Below, in pieces: positions 7,056 to 15,650 of a DNA stretch of 15,814 nt. The stretch is from Firm-13 sp964579245 (GTDB taxonomy: Bacteria; Bacillota; Clostridia; Saccharofermentanales; Saccharofermentanaceae). Every line of letters starts with the position of its first letter. The first letter of the stretch is position 1. A model generated the notes under the pieces. It was not told where the DNA came from and did no database searches. It saw only the letters and a list, made by a program, of their open reading frames with translations. The stretch spans positions 1-15,814 of the forward strand of contig CAZOFY010000055.1 in NCBI GenBank assembly GCA_964579245.1, read 5' to 3'. Position numbers and translations under genes: made by a program.

Positions 7056-8027
7056 ATGAATGATACAGGCAGCATAACGGAAACACTACCGATCGAAAAG
7101 CTTCGCGAGTTTTTTGTCGGAAACGGACGTCTGATAAAAAGTATCGAGCGCGAGTTTGATCTTCGGATTGAGACGGATGGCAGCGCGTTGGTTCTGACGG
7201 GCAATCCCGGCGGACTGACTAAAGCGAAGCACGTCCTTTCCGCCCTGGATGCCTATGCCTCGCAAGAGGAGGATATTGATCTGAATACTGTTCGTTACTT
7301 CTGCCGTTTGGCCGAGGAGAACCATCTGGATGATTTTCTCGAAAATGCATCGGGACCCGTCCTGATGACCCCTCGCGGCAAAGCGATCCGGGCGAAGACT
7401 CTGGGTCAGCAGGTCTATATTGACGCGCAGCGCCGCAACGATGTCGTCCTCTGCATCGGACCGGCCGGGACCGGCAAAACTTTTCTTGGAGTTGCCATGG
7501 CTGTCGCGGCATTTAAGAACCGCGAAGTCTCGCGTATTATTTTAGCGAGACCGGCTGTCGAGGCCGGTGAGCGATTGGGCTTTCTTCCCGGAGACGTGCA
7601 GGAGAAGGTCGATCCATATATGCGGCCTATTTATGATGCGCTTTTCGAGCTGTTGGGGGAAGAGGCATTTGTCCGCTATTCTGAGAAGGGACTGATTGAG
7701 GTTTCTCCTTTGGCATTTATGCGCGGCCGAACTCTGGATGACGCTTTTATCGTACTCGACGAGGCACAGAACACGACAGTTGAGCAAATGAAGATGTTTC
7801 TGACGAGAATTGGTATGAATGCCAGAGCCTGTGTGTTGGGAGACATCACGCAGGTCGACCTGCCGCGCGGCGTGACGAGCGGGCTGACGGATGCCTGTGA
7901 GGTTCTGTCAGATGTCGAAGGATTGTCGGTCGTTACATTATCAGACGCTGATATTGTCAGAAATCCTTTGGTACAACGCATTCTTAGGGCTTATAATAGT
8001 AGGGTCGAAAGGAGGACGGTTGAATGA
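7056..8027 (+). CDS. phoH: PhoH-family ATPase
   Basis: Cytoplasmic P-loop NTPase related to the helicase-1 core and implicated in RNA metabolism; its E. coli homologue YbeZ pairs with YbeY. A KH-like N-terminal module (about 12-67) precedes the ATPase domain. Walker A is GPAGTGKT (135-142) and Walker B is FIVLDEAQNT (231-240), with the family block ARPAVEAGERLGFLPGD at 164-180. The 323-residue length is typical. GGAG (7045-7048) lies seven bases before the start. The stop overlaps the pgpH start by four bases. Having ybeY two genes downstream supports a role in rRNA processing. Confidence 0.93.
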   Translation: MNDTGSITETLPIEKLREFFVGNGRLIKSIEREFDLRIETDGSALVLTGNPGGLTKAKHVLSALDAYASQEEDIDLNTVRYFCRLAEENHLDDFLENASGPVLMTPRGKAIRAKTLGQQVYIDAQRRNDVVLCIGPAGTGKTFLGVAMAVAAFKNREVSRIILARPAVEAGERLGFLPGDVQEKVDPYMRPIYDALFELLGEEAFVRYSEKGLIEVSPLAFMRGRTLDDAFIVLDEAQNTTVEQMKMFLTRIGMNARACVLGDITQVDLPRGVTSGLTDACEVLSDVEGLSVVTLSDADIVRNPLVQRILRAYNSRVERRTVE

Positions 8028-10114
8028 TCAAGTTTCCGCGTAAGCTTTCCGCTTATCTTCCTTTTGCCGTTCTTGCTCTTCTGGCGGTAACGGTGATCCT
8101 GCTTGTATATTCCGGTTCTATACCGGACCGCTATGATCTTTCGCCGGGAATGGTAAGCGATATCGATATATCGGCTCCCCGCGCTGTCATAGATAAGGCA
8201 GAGACTGAGTTACGAGCCCAGGAGGGCAAAGCCAAGATTGCACCGATTTACATCCGCTCGGAGGAGATTTCTGAGCAGGGGGTGTCAGATCTTACGTCTT
8301 TTTTCGCGATTTGCAATGAGATCAGGAACAACAACAAGAATGGCGACGGTACGGTGAAGAAGTCGTACCGTGACTTAAGCAATTCTCTGATCAGTCAGGT
8401 AGAGAGCAACTATGGATTTAAGTTGACGGATGATGAGTCCTTTCAAATTATAACCAGTGAGCAGAAGAACCTGGATTATATACAGTCGGAAGCGGTGTCC
8501 ATCGCGTCTCTGGTCTTGAAAGATAAGGTCGATGATGCAGAGCTGATGAAGCGGATTAACGATCTGACACAAGAGGTCGAGCTGGAAGAACATACCAACT
8601 ATGTATCGAATGATGTTCTGGTAAAGTCTCTTCTGACCTCCGTTCTCCGCCCGAATGCGATCTACGACGAGGCGGCGACGAACGCGGCGCGCCTGTCAGC
8701 GTACAATGCGGAGATCAATGATCCGGTCATGATCGAGAAGGGCTCTCGTATTGTGAGCTACGGCGATGTGATCACCAACGAAATGTATCAGACTTTGCTT
8801 GAACTCGACTTGATTGAGACCACGGAATTTGATTACATGTTATTGATTGGCATTTCCCTGTACGTCATCACGATCCTGTCACTGATCGGCCTATATTTTA
8901 AGCGTTTTGAGACGGATATCATGCGAAATATCCGGGATCTTGCGGCGCTCGTTGTGTCCTTTGTCATTCCGGTCATTGCGTCCGTCTACTTGTCAGACTT
9001 TTCCAATCTGATCTCACCCGTATTCTTTACGGCTGTTATTGCTGCAACCTATTTGGGCGCAAGATCGGGAATTATCATGTCCGTTCTGAACATGCTGATC
9101 GTTCTGCCGATGTTCGGTTTTGACACGGAATTTATTCTGATCTCGGTCGCGGGTATATTCATATCTTCGATGATCGCGGGGCAGAGAAGCCGTCAATACA
9201 ATTCCGCCTCTCTGATTCTACTAACTTCGCTTTCCTGTGCCGCCGCTTCGGTAGCGGTCAATCTGGTATTAAAGGCCAGCCGTACCGAGATGTTTGCCGG
9301 TCTGATCTGGGCGGTGATAGCCGGATCTGTCTCAGTCATCGCCGCGATTGGCTTTATGCCGATTTTTGAGTTGATCTCGAACAGCGTATCTCCGATTCGG
9401 TTGATCGATTTGTCGCAACCGGGCAATCCGCTTCTGAAGCGATTGTTTGTTGAGGCTCCCGGTACTTCACAGCACAGTATGATGGTCGCCAACCTTGCTG
9501 ACTCGGCTGCCGAGGCAATCGGAGCGAATCCGCTTCTAGCCAAGGTCGGCGCATACTATCACGACGTCGGTAAGCTGGACAAGCCGCAGTATTTTACGGA
9601 GAATCAGCAGGATATTTCCAATCCCCATGATTTGCTTTCTCCGGAGGAGAGTGCCGCCATCATAACAGCGCATCCGGACCAGGGTGTTCGCCTGGCGAGG
9701 AAGTATCGGATCCCCACCGCGATTATTCGTATCATACAGGAGCATCATGGCTCCACTTTCCAGGCATATTTCTACCATAAGGCAAAGGCAATCGCTTTAG
9801 AGAGTGGCCTGCCTGAGCCCTTGATGAACGCCTTCCGTTATCGTTGCTCTATTCCGTCCTCGCGTGAATCGGCCGTAGTTATGTTGGCCGACTCGTGTGA
9901 GGCTGCGATCAAATCCACAGGAATCACGTCTCTCGATGCCGCGGAAGATTTATTCCGCAAGTTGATCAAGCAAAAAATCGATCAAGACCAGTTAGTCAAC
10001 TCCGGATTGTCCTTCAATGACATCGAGGTGATCATTCGATCCTTCTTGCAGGTCTATTCCGGCGTATTCCATGAAAGGATCAAATATCCAGATGATATTT
10101 CTATTCGTAAATAA
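8024..10114 (+). CDS. pgpH: 7TM-HD cyclic-di-AMP phosphodiesterase, PgpH type
   Basis: Membrane phosphodiesterase that hydrolyses c-di-AMP in homologues such as Listeria PgpH (B. subtilis YqfF). A first membrane helix (about 11-30) leads into an extracellular 7TMR-HDED domain (about 35-262). Several further membrane helices follow between about 270 and 452. The cytoplasmic HD domain has H484 in QHSMMVANL, the HD pair H513-D514 in YYHDVGKLDKP, H550 in ITAHPDQG, H574-H575 in QEHHGS, and a later aspartate in VVMLADSCEAA. All expected metal ligands seem present, and 696 residues is normal. AAAGGAGG (8008-8015) gives a strong start that overlaps phoH by four bases. Its 3' end overlaps the ybeY-era frame. 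Confidence 0.94.
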   Translation: MIKFPRKLSAYLPFAVLALLAVTVILLVYSGSIPDRYDLSPGMVSDIDISAPRAVIDKAETELRAQEGKAKIAPIYIRSEEISEQGVSDLTSFFAICNEIRNNNKNGDGTVKKSYRDLSNSLISQVESNYGFKLTDDESFQIITSEQKNLDYIQSEAVSIASLVLKDKVDDAELMKRINDLTQEVELEEHTNYVSNDVLVKSLLTSVLRPNAIYDEAATNAARLSAYNAEINDPVMIEKGSRIVSYGDVITNEMYQTLLELDLIETTEFDYMLLIGISLYVITILSLIGLYFKRFETDIMRNIRDLAALVVSFVIPVIASVYLSDFSNLISPVFFTAVIAATYLGARSGIIMSVLNMLIVLPMFGFDTEFILISVAGIFISSMIAGQRSRQYNSASLILLTSLSCAAASVAVNLVLKASRTEMFAGLIWAVIAGSVSVIAAIGFMPIFELISNSVSPIRLIDLSQPGNPLLKRLFVEAPGTSQHSMMVANLADSAAEAIGANPLLAKVGAYYHDVGKLDKPQYFTENQQDISNPHDLLSPEESAAIITAHPDQGVRLARKYRIPTAIIRIIQEHHGSTFQAYFYHKAKAIALESGLPEPLMNAFRYRCSIPSSRESAVVMLADSCEAAIKSTGITSLDAAEDLFRKLIKQKIDQDQLVNSGLSFNDIEVIIRSFLQVYSGVFHERIKYPDDISIRK

Positions 10115-11636
10115 GCAGCGTCATTTCTCGACCGATGAGGTCACCGGATATCAGTCTATATGTGAAAAAGCGATGGGTGCGTCAATTGAGTCGTCCTCGC
10201 TGGACAAGCGCCTGAAGAAGAATGGTGTGACCTTGTCTTGCTCCGTCAGCTTTGTCAGCAAGGATTATATTAAGAAGAAGAATGCCGAATTTCGTGATGT
10301 GAACTCGACTACGGATGTCCTGTCTTTTCCGCTTCTGGATATGAAGGACGGTAAGCTTGTATCTGAGCTGTCAGCGGGGGACCTGATGACACACAAAGAC
10401 GGTACAATCGAGATACTGCTCGGTGACGTCCTGATATGCCTGGAGAAGGCACAGGAGCAAGCCCGGGAATATGGACACTCCATGGAGCGCGAGGTTGCGT
10501 TTTTGGCCGCTCACGCAGCTCTACACCTGATCGGTTATGATCATATCGAGCCTGAGGATGAGAAGAAAATGATTTCCCGCCAGAAACGGGTACTTGCGGA
10601 TCTTGGATATACGCGAGATGCGCAGCGGATTACGCCGGACACAGGATCATCACACAAGCATAAACCGTCTGACGAAGAGAAGCAGGGCGGACAGGCATCC
10701 GGCTCGGTCGAGATGCTGGCACATTCCGGATTCTGTGCAATCATCGGCCGTCCGAACGTCGGAAAGTCGACGCTGCTGAATAACCTTTCCGGAATGAAGT
10801 TGGCAATCGTCTCTCCGAAGCCGCAGACGACGCGAAAAAACACCCGCTCTGTTATCACGCGGAATCAATCACAAGTCATCTTTGTTGATACGCCCGGTAT
10901 TCACAGCCCGAAATCGAAGCTGGCTGAATACATGGTGGATGCTGCTTTTCGGGCGGCAAAAGGTGCGGATGTCATTCTGATGCTGGTCGACGCAACGAAG
11001 GGACGAGTCTCGGTTGTCGAGAAGGAATGCTGTGCGCGGGCGAAGGAAGCCGGACAGAAGGTCATTCTTGCGATTAACAAGGCAGATGCCGTCACGAAGG
11101 AGTCCCTGCTGCCGCTGATTTCTGAGTACTATTCGCTGTACCCGTTCGAGGCGATCATCCCGATATCCGCGCTGACCGGCGATGGAGTCGATGAGCTTTT
11201 CGAGGAGATCGCGTCTCACATCCCGGCCGGACCGAAGCTGTTCCCGGAAGAGGATATCACGGATCAATCCGAGCGCGCTTTGGCGGCCGAGTTCATTCGT
11301 GAACAGATTCTCCGATTTACTAACGAAGAGATCCCGCACGGAACGGCCGTTGATATAGAGGCCTTTGATGAGAGGTTGAAGGACGATGCTGTTGATGAAT
11401 ACGACCGTGATCTTGTCCGCATCAATGCTTCGATCATTTGTGAGAAGGAATCACACCGGGCGATCCTACTCGGGCACAAGGGACAGATGATCAAGCGTAT
11501 CGGAACATCCGCCCGTATCTCCATCGAGAAAATGTGCGGTTGTAAGGTCTATCTCGACCTTCACATCAAGGTTCGTTCGGATTGGAAGAACATGCCGTCA
11601 CATTTGAACAATTTAGGTTACAAGAAGGAAGAATAA
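10092..11636 (+). CDS. ybeY-era: Fused YbeY rRNA-maturation RNase / Era GTPase
   Basis: One uninterrupted frame encodes two normally separate ribosome-maturation proteins. Numbering is from the upstream ATG 10071. Residues about 8-185 are YbeY, an endoribonuclease for rRNA 3' ends, with zinc ligands H148, H152 and H158 in HAALHLIGYDH. The usual second-position Gly of that motif is Ala. Residues about 186-216 are a hydrophilic linker. Residues about 217-521 are Era: G1 GRPNVGKST (226-234), G2 region KPQTTRKNT (250-258), G3 DTPG (273-276), G4 NKAD (336-339), G5 SAL (366-368), and a C-terminal KH domain with GHKGQMIKRIG (468-478). I prefer ATG 10092, 11 bases after AAAGGAT (10074-10080); 10071 lacks a binding site. 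No Shine-Dalgarno sequence precedes the internal ATG (codon 215), so separate Era translation is unlikely. The frame overlaps pgpH by 23 bases. Confidence 0.95.
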   Translation: MIFLFVNKQRHFSTDEVTGYQSICEKAMGASIESSSLDKRLKKNGVTLSCSVSFVSKDYIKKKNAEFRDVNSTTDVLSFPLLDMKDGKLVSELSAGDLMTHKDGTIEILLGDVLICLEKAQEQAREYGHSMEREVAFLAAHAALHLIGYDHIEPEDEKKMISRQKRVLADLGYTRDAQRITPDTGSSHKHKPSDEEKQGGQASGSVEMLAHSGFCAIIGRPNVGKSTLLNNLSGMKLAIVSPKPQTTRKNTRSVITRNQSQVIFVDTPGIHSPKSKLAEYMVDAAFRAAKGADVILMLVDATKGRVSVVEKECCARAKEAGQKVILAINKADAVTKESLLPLISEYYSLYPFEAIIPISALTGDGVDELFEEIASHIPAGPKLFPEEDITDQSERALAAEFIREQILRFTNEEIPHGTAVDIEAFDERLKDDAVDEYDRDLVRINASIICEKESHRAILLGHKGQMIKRIGTSARISIEKMCGCKVYLDLHIKVRSDWKNMPSHLNNLGYKKEE

Positions 11637-11638
11637 GT

Positions 11639-12394
11639 ATGCCTTCTTTTCTGCGTGTCCGCGGCATCGTCATACACAGTGCCCAGCATAAAGAATCGGA
11701 TCGGGTGATTCGAATTCTGACGTTGCATGACGGTTTGATTCGGGCGACGGCACCCGGGGCCGCTAAGTCCGGAAGCCGATTTGCATTTGCCGCGCAGCCG
11801 TTGATGCTCTGTGATTTTGTCTTGTCCATCTCACACGATTTCTATTACCTGAAAGAGGTCGAGATCGTTTATTCCTTCCAGAACGTGCAGGAGGACATTG
11901 TTCGACTGACTGCCGCGGCACATATTCTGGAGATAGCAAACGACATCAGCTTTGACCGGGAAAGCGCTTCCTTATTATACCCGTTGCTATTATATACACT
12001 TACGGACCTGAATAAGAAGGAGAAGGACTACCGCCTGACGGTTAGTACCTTTGAGTGGAAGGCGACCGACATTTCCGGATTTTCCGCTGACCTCTACGAG
12101 TGTGAGACAAACGGACAGCCCACACAGAATTATCTGTTCTCCTTCGAGACCTGCCGGGTCTACTGCGGAAACGCGAGTTTGGTCCGTAATGCTGATGTAT
12201 ATCAATTCATCTCAGAGGGCACTTTGCGCGCTTTGCGGTATATTTACGAGTCGCAGAACGAGACGCTGTTCTCGTACACCGTATCCTCAGGCGTTTTACA
12301 AGAGATGGAACAGTTGACGAGACGATACTTGTCGGAACGTCTCGAGAAGAAATACGCAAAAATGGACATGCTGCTTAACCTGCCGGAGCTGTGA
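11639..12394 (+). CDS. recO: DNA recombination/repair protein RecO
   Basis: RecO mediates RecA loading on single-stranded DNA with RecR and RecF. The N-terminal OB fold is recognisable: LRVRGIVIHSAQHKESDRVIRILTL (4-28, typical of the family) followed by GLIRATAPGAAKSGSRF (32-48) and the AQPL segment. The helical C-terminal part follows. The product is 251 residues, the usual size. The start ATG 11639 is two bases after the ybeY-era stop, with AAGGA (11625-11629) upstream; a longer frame from 11582 adds 19 residues encoded over the end of era and is unlikely. The zinc-finger region is degenerate. C155 is in a C-E-T-N sequence, and C172 and C176 are four apart, instead of two clean CxxC pairs. 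It is the last gene of the plus-strand operon. Confidence 0.88.
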   Translation: MPSFLRVRGIVIHSAQHKESDRVIRILTLHDGLIRATAPGAAKSGSRFAFAAQPLMLCDFVLSISHDFYYLKEVEIVYSFQNVQEDIVRLTAAAHILEIANDISFDRESASLLYPLLLYTLTDLNKKEKDYRLTVSTFEWKATDISGFSADLYECETNGQPTQNYLFSFETCRVYCGNASLVRNADVYQFISEGTLRALRYIYESQNETLFSYTVSSGVLQEMEQLTRRYLSERLEKKYAKMDMLLNLPEL

Positions 12395-12439
12395 TCGTGC
12401 AAAAACCCCCAAGTAATCTGGTTTGTAAATCCGCAATTG

Positions 12440-12466
12440 CCTCAGCATTTCTCATGTCTGTTGAGG
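12440..12466. terminator. Hairpin between convergent recO and helicase genes
   Basis: CCTCAGCA (12440-12447) pairs with TGTTGAGG (12459-12466), eight pairs including one G-T, around an 11-base loop. It lies in the 97-base gap where the two transcription units converge. On the plus strand it is followed only by a weak T-rich stretch (TTCTTGT), so its terminator role is tentative. On the minus strand a GGGGGTTTTT run occurs further along (complement of about 12403-12412) without a convincing stem. Confidence 0.35.
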
Positions 12467-12491
12467 TTCTTGTATCCAGAGGATTGCAGAG

Positions 12492-14951
12492 TCAGTTCGG
12501 CGGATCTTCAATATCGACCGGCCTCCAATGCTCGGGGAAGAGTGAGACATATTCGGGCTTCTTATAACGTTCGTCCATCAGGAGCACAAAGCCTGTATCC
12601 TCTTCGTCGCGGATTACACGTCCTGCTGCCTGTAACACCTTCTCCCAGCCCGGGAAGCGGTACGCAAACCCGAAGCCGTCACCGAATTTCTCTTGAAAAT
12701 ACTGGCGCATAATCTCTCGTTGCGGGCATACGAGGGGAAGGCCGACCCCGATAATGATCACGCCGGACAAGCGGTCTCCGACGAGATCGATCCCCTCGCC
12801 GAAATGCCCCCCGAGAACTGCGAATGCAAGCAATCTTCGCTCACCAAAGGCTTCAAACCGATTCAGAAATTCTTCCTTCTCTTTGGCTCGCATCGAGGGC
12901 TTCTGTATAAGGACATCGGTCAAAGGATCACCTGACGTCTCCCTGACAAGAATATCTGCAATCACCTTCAGATACGCAAAAGAGGGAAGGAAAACCAGGA
13001 AATTTCCGAGCTTTCCGTATGTCTCAGACAGAATCACACGAGCAGCCTTTTCAGCTGTAAACATACGCTCTTTGTAAGTCGTTTGAATGGTATTCAGGAT
13101 CTCGACCGACAAATTCTCCGGCGGGAACGGACTCGATAGACGCATAACGGACGCCTCAGATGCATTCTTGTCTCCGATCAGCATCGTCGTGTAGTACGTG
13201 ATCGGTGAGAGGGTCGCGGAGAAAAAGACCGCCGTGTGATGGTCCGACAGAATCTGATGGATCTTGCCGGAAGCGTCGAGGCATTGCAGCGTAATCGTCA
13301 GATCCTTTTCGCCGCCCAACTGCTGAAGCTGTGCGGGAACGGCTTCCGCCGACAGGATATAGGCATCGTCAAAATACATTTCCAGCACAGTCAGGAAAAA
13401 GCGCGACGCAAAGAAAAAATCGAGCGTCGCTTTTCGAATATCACCGGCAGGAAGGGCATCAAGCACCGGGCGAACGAAGTAGCAGAATTTCCATAGAAGC
13501 TTGTACAGGGTCTTCGGCACACAACGGCAGGCGCGGAACTGCTCGGCGGACATAACAGATTTCTCCTCGATCCCGGGCTCTACTTTTGGAAGGGCCGGCT
13601 CACCTGCGGCGATCGAATTCTTGATCAGTTGAAAATACATATACAGATCGGCTAAATATGCATCAACCTTGGCATCCATACCAAGCACCGCTTGCTTACA
13701 GGCCAATACCTGAGACTGATTGAGAGCAGCCGTGAACATATCGCGCGATCGGTCGACGAGATTGTGGGCCTCATCGAAAAGCAGCGCATGATGAAGCTCC
13801 GGCTGGTTGAAATAGCGTTCGAGCTTCACGCGCGGATTCAACGCATGATTGTAGTCTCCGATGATGACGTCGCACAGAAGGGAAACATCCAGAGAAAGCT
13901 CATGCGGGCAAACCTTATACTTATGTGCCGCCTGAATCACATCCTCAGGAGTCAGGTGATAGCCGGGCATCAATTCCGCGATCGCCGCCGGCAACTTCTT
14001 GTAATACTGTTCTGCGTAGGGGCACTGTCTGGTGTCACAATAAAGATTCGGAAACGGGCACATACTCTCCTTGGCCTGGAGAGTGATCGTTCGAAGAATC
14101 AGACCGCGATCGGCCATATCCGCGAGGGCCTTCTGCGCTACGACGCGAGTCGAGGTCTTTGCCGTCAAATAGAAGATTTTATCGCATTTATCGTGTGCAA
14201 GACACTTAATCGCCGGATATAGTGCCGAGACTGTCTTACCGATTCCTGTCGGGGCCTCCGTAAACAAAATACCGCGCTGAGAAATCGTAGTGATGACCTC
14301 CTGCATGAAGTCCTTCTGTCCTGCACGCAGCACAGAATATGGAAATACCATCTCCCGGATAGACACATCGCGTGCTTGCTGGTAACGAACGATGTCCTTC
14401 GCGAATTTCAGATAGGAAATACAGGTCGACTCGAAGAATTCCCGGGCTGATTTCCGGTCCGCGCATTGCAGCTCCTCGACATAGGACAGGGTCTCGATCG
14501 AGACATAGCGCAGGGATACAAACACCCTCTCGGCCTGCTCATTCGAGCTGAGATACATATGCGCATAAATCATAACCTGCGCCCAATGCTCCGGCTGCAG
14601 AACATCCTTGATATTCTCGAAAACACCGGCACACGACTTGATCTCTGTCACGGTTATTTCCTCGAGCGCACCATTTTGCCGATGCAGGACACAATCGGCC
14701 CGGCCTCGTACGGACAGGATAAAATCCTCGGCCTCATAAGAGCCATCCAGCGAGACCTCTGTCTCGACCAGAAGGGGAGAGTATTGATCCTTTAGATCAT
14801 TAAAAACACGCTTATGGAGCCTAGTTCCCTCAGCGCCCGAGATCCCGGAAAAAGAGAGCGAGGAGAGCCCGCCCGAGCGATGCACATGTTCAGCCAGCGC
14901 ACGGACAGAGATATCATAGCTTTTCACGTTTGACGATTCGGATTGGTTCAT
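12492..14951 (-). CDS. PD-(D/E)XK nuclease fused to XPD/DinG-type Fe-S DNA helicase
   Basis: An 819-residue protein. The N-terminal ~200 residues look like a RecB/Cas4-type nuclease: H46 in GTRLHKRVF, D86 in GRADCV, E103/K105 in TEIKS, and a QxxxY motif at Q125-Y129. The rest is a superfamily 2 XPD/DinG helicase: Walker A APTGIGKT (233-240), motif Ia YLTAKT (261-266), an Fe-S cluster set C298, C305, C310 and C348, DEAH 393-396, SATLSP (578-583), LGGHFGEGID (713-722) and QAAGRVIRDEED (774-785). All helicase motifs appear intact. It probably acts on branched or damaged DNA in repair; the exact substrate is unknown. The start overlaps the stop of the upstream small gene (ATGA), with only a weak ribosome binding site, so coupling is likely. 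It is convergent with recO. Confidence 0.9.
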   Translation of the reverse strand: MNQSESSNVKSYDISVRALAEHVHRSGGLSSLSFSGISGAEGTRLHKRVFNDLKDQYSPLLVETEVSLDGSYEAEDFILSVRGRADCVLHRQNGALEEITVTEIKSCAGVFENIKDVLQPEHWAQVMIYAHMYLSSNEQAERVFVSLRYVSIETLSYVEELQCADRKSAREFFESTCISYLKFAKDIVRYQQARDVSIREMVFPYSVLRAGQKDFMQEVITTISQRGILFTEAPTGIGKTVSALYPAIKCLAHDKCDKIFYLTAKTSTRVVAQKALADMADRGLILRTITLQAKESMCPFPNLYCDTRQCPYAEQYYKKLPAAIAELMPGYHLTPEDVIQAAHKYKVCPHELSLDVSLLCDVIIGDYNHALNPRVKLERYFNQPELHHALLFDEAHNLVDRSRDMFTAALNQSQVLACKQAVLGMDAKVDAYLADLYMYFQLIKNSIAAGEPALPKVEPGIEEKSVMSAEQFRACRCVPKTLYKLLWKFCYFVRPVLDALPAGDIRKATLDFFFASRFFLTVLEMYFDDAYILSAEAVPAQLQQLGGEKDLTITLQCLDASGKIHQILSDHHTAVFFSATLSPITYYTTMLIGDKNASEASVMRLSSPFPPENLSVEILNTIQTTYKERMFTAEKAARVILSETYGKLGNFLVFLPSFAYLKVIADILVRETSGDPLTDVLIQKPSMRAKEKEEFLNRFEAFGERRLLAFAVLGGHFGEGIDLVGDRLSGVIIIGVGLPLVCPQREIMRQYFQEKFGDGFGFAYRFPGWEKVLQAAGRVIRDEEDTGFVLLMDERYKKPEYVSLFPEHWRPVDIEDPPN

Positions 14952-15304
14952 TTCTTACCGGCTTTCTGAATAAACGCATCGAGCTCCATACGCCAGATGT
15001 CCATGCAGGGTGCGTCCGTTCCCTTAGAATAGATTTCTCGATCACCTTCCTCATCACCCAGATACTCCAAATCCATATTCGCAAATGAGTCACAAAATCC
15101 GATTGCCTCACTGCAACCAGTGCCATACTTCTCTTCCATATGCGCAACCGCATCGCGTTGAAAAGAATGATTATTATCAGAAATAATCTTGGAATCCGGC
15201 TGAAAGCTGGAAAACAGGAGAGGGCCAATACAAAAGGAAATACATAAGACAATCATAACCACCATCAAATAGATCAGTATTAGAGGAACGGTTCCAATAT
15301 TCAT
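14948..15304 (-). CDS. Small single-pass membrane protein of unknown function
   Basis: I do not recognise this 118-residue protein. It has a strongly hydrophobic N-terminal segment (about 7-32) that could be a membrane anchor or uncleaved signal. A polar, acidic remainder follows, rich in Asp and Glu around 79-90, with cysteines at 64, 71 and 100 and two more (21, 25) in the membrane segment. The reading frame is credible because GAGG (complement of 15310-15313) lies five bases before ATG 15304, and the stop overlaps the helicase start by four bases. That coupling suggests co-expression with the nuclease-helicase, not necessarily a shared function. No convincing promoter was found upstream. 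Confidence 0.7.
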   Translation of the reverse strand: MNIGTVPLILIYLMVVMIVLCISFCIGPLLFSSFQPDSKIISDNNHSFQRDAVAHMEEKYGTGCSEAIGFCDSFANMDLEYLGDEEGDREIYSKGTDAPCMDIWRMELDAFIQKAGKK

Positions 15305-15471
15305 ATTAACCTCGTTAGATAATAATACTCTTTCAAATCTATAGCCGCATATCTCTGTGGAGAAAGCCTATCATCATTTTAACATAGCATTCAGAGATAC
15401 CCTTTGCCACTACACGAAAAAGCCATATTAATACAAATCACATTCTGATCATCTGAATTCAGAAGAAAATC

Positions 15472-15534
15472 ATGCGAATCGTATAAGAAAATTAAGTGAG
15501 CCGCGTTCGAAATGTATGCGAGTCGTATAAGAAA
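15472..15534. repeat. Direct repeat of 19 bp, 44 bp apart
   Basis: ATGCGARTCGTATAAGAAA occurs at 15472-15490 and 15516-15534 with a single A/G difference. The sequence between the copies is unrelated to what follows the second copy. The pair could be binding sites for a regulator of either flanking transcript, or the remnant of a short repeat array. Confidence 0.6.
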
Positions 15535-15621
15535 TGCTGTCAAATAACGAAGCGCTCAAAAAAAAAGGAAGCAAGTCCATCATTTTGAGACTTGAAAATT
15601 GAAAGTAATAAGGCAAATAAA

Positions 15622-15650
15622 TTGACACAAATATTACAAACAAATACATA
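15622..15650 (+). promoter_or_regulatory. Rightward sigma-A-type promoter
   Basis: A perfect TTGACA (15622-15627) is followed after 17 bases by TACATA (15645-15650). The predicted start near 15657 would give a leader of at least 150 bases inside the window without any usable reading frame: ATG 15667 meets a stop after six codons. The gene served would lie beyond the window. Confidence 0.6.

Noticed and set aside
10713..10715. Separate Era start at the internal ATG
   Set aside because: No Shine-Dalgarno sequence at proper spacing precedes it and the frame is open through from YbeY, so a fusion is simpler.
15500..15525. tRNA T-loop-like GTTCGAAAT
   Set aside because: The flanking bases cannot form a T-stem or acceptor stem, and no anticodon arm is present.
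15540..15560. A-rich run as a leftward terminator for a gene beyond the edge
   Set aside because: No stem of useful length lies at the correct side of the run; only the short AGCGCT palindrome is nearby.
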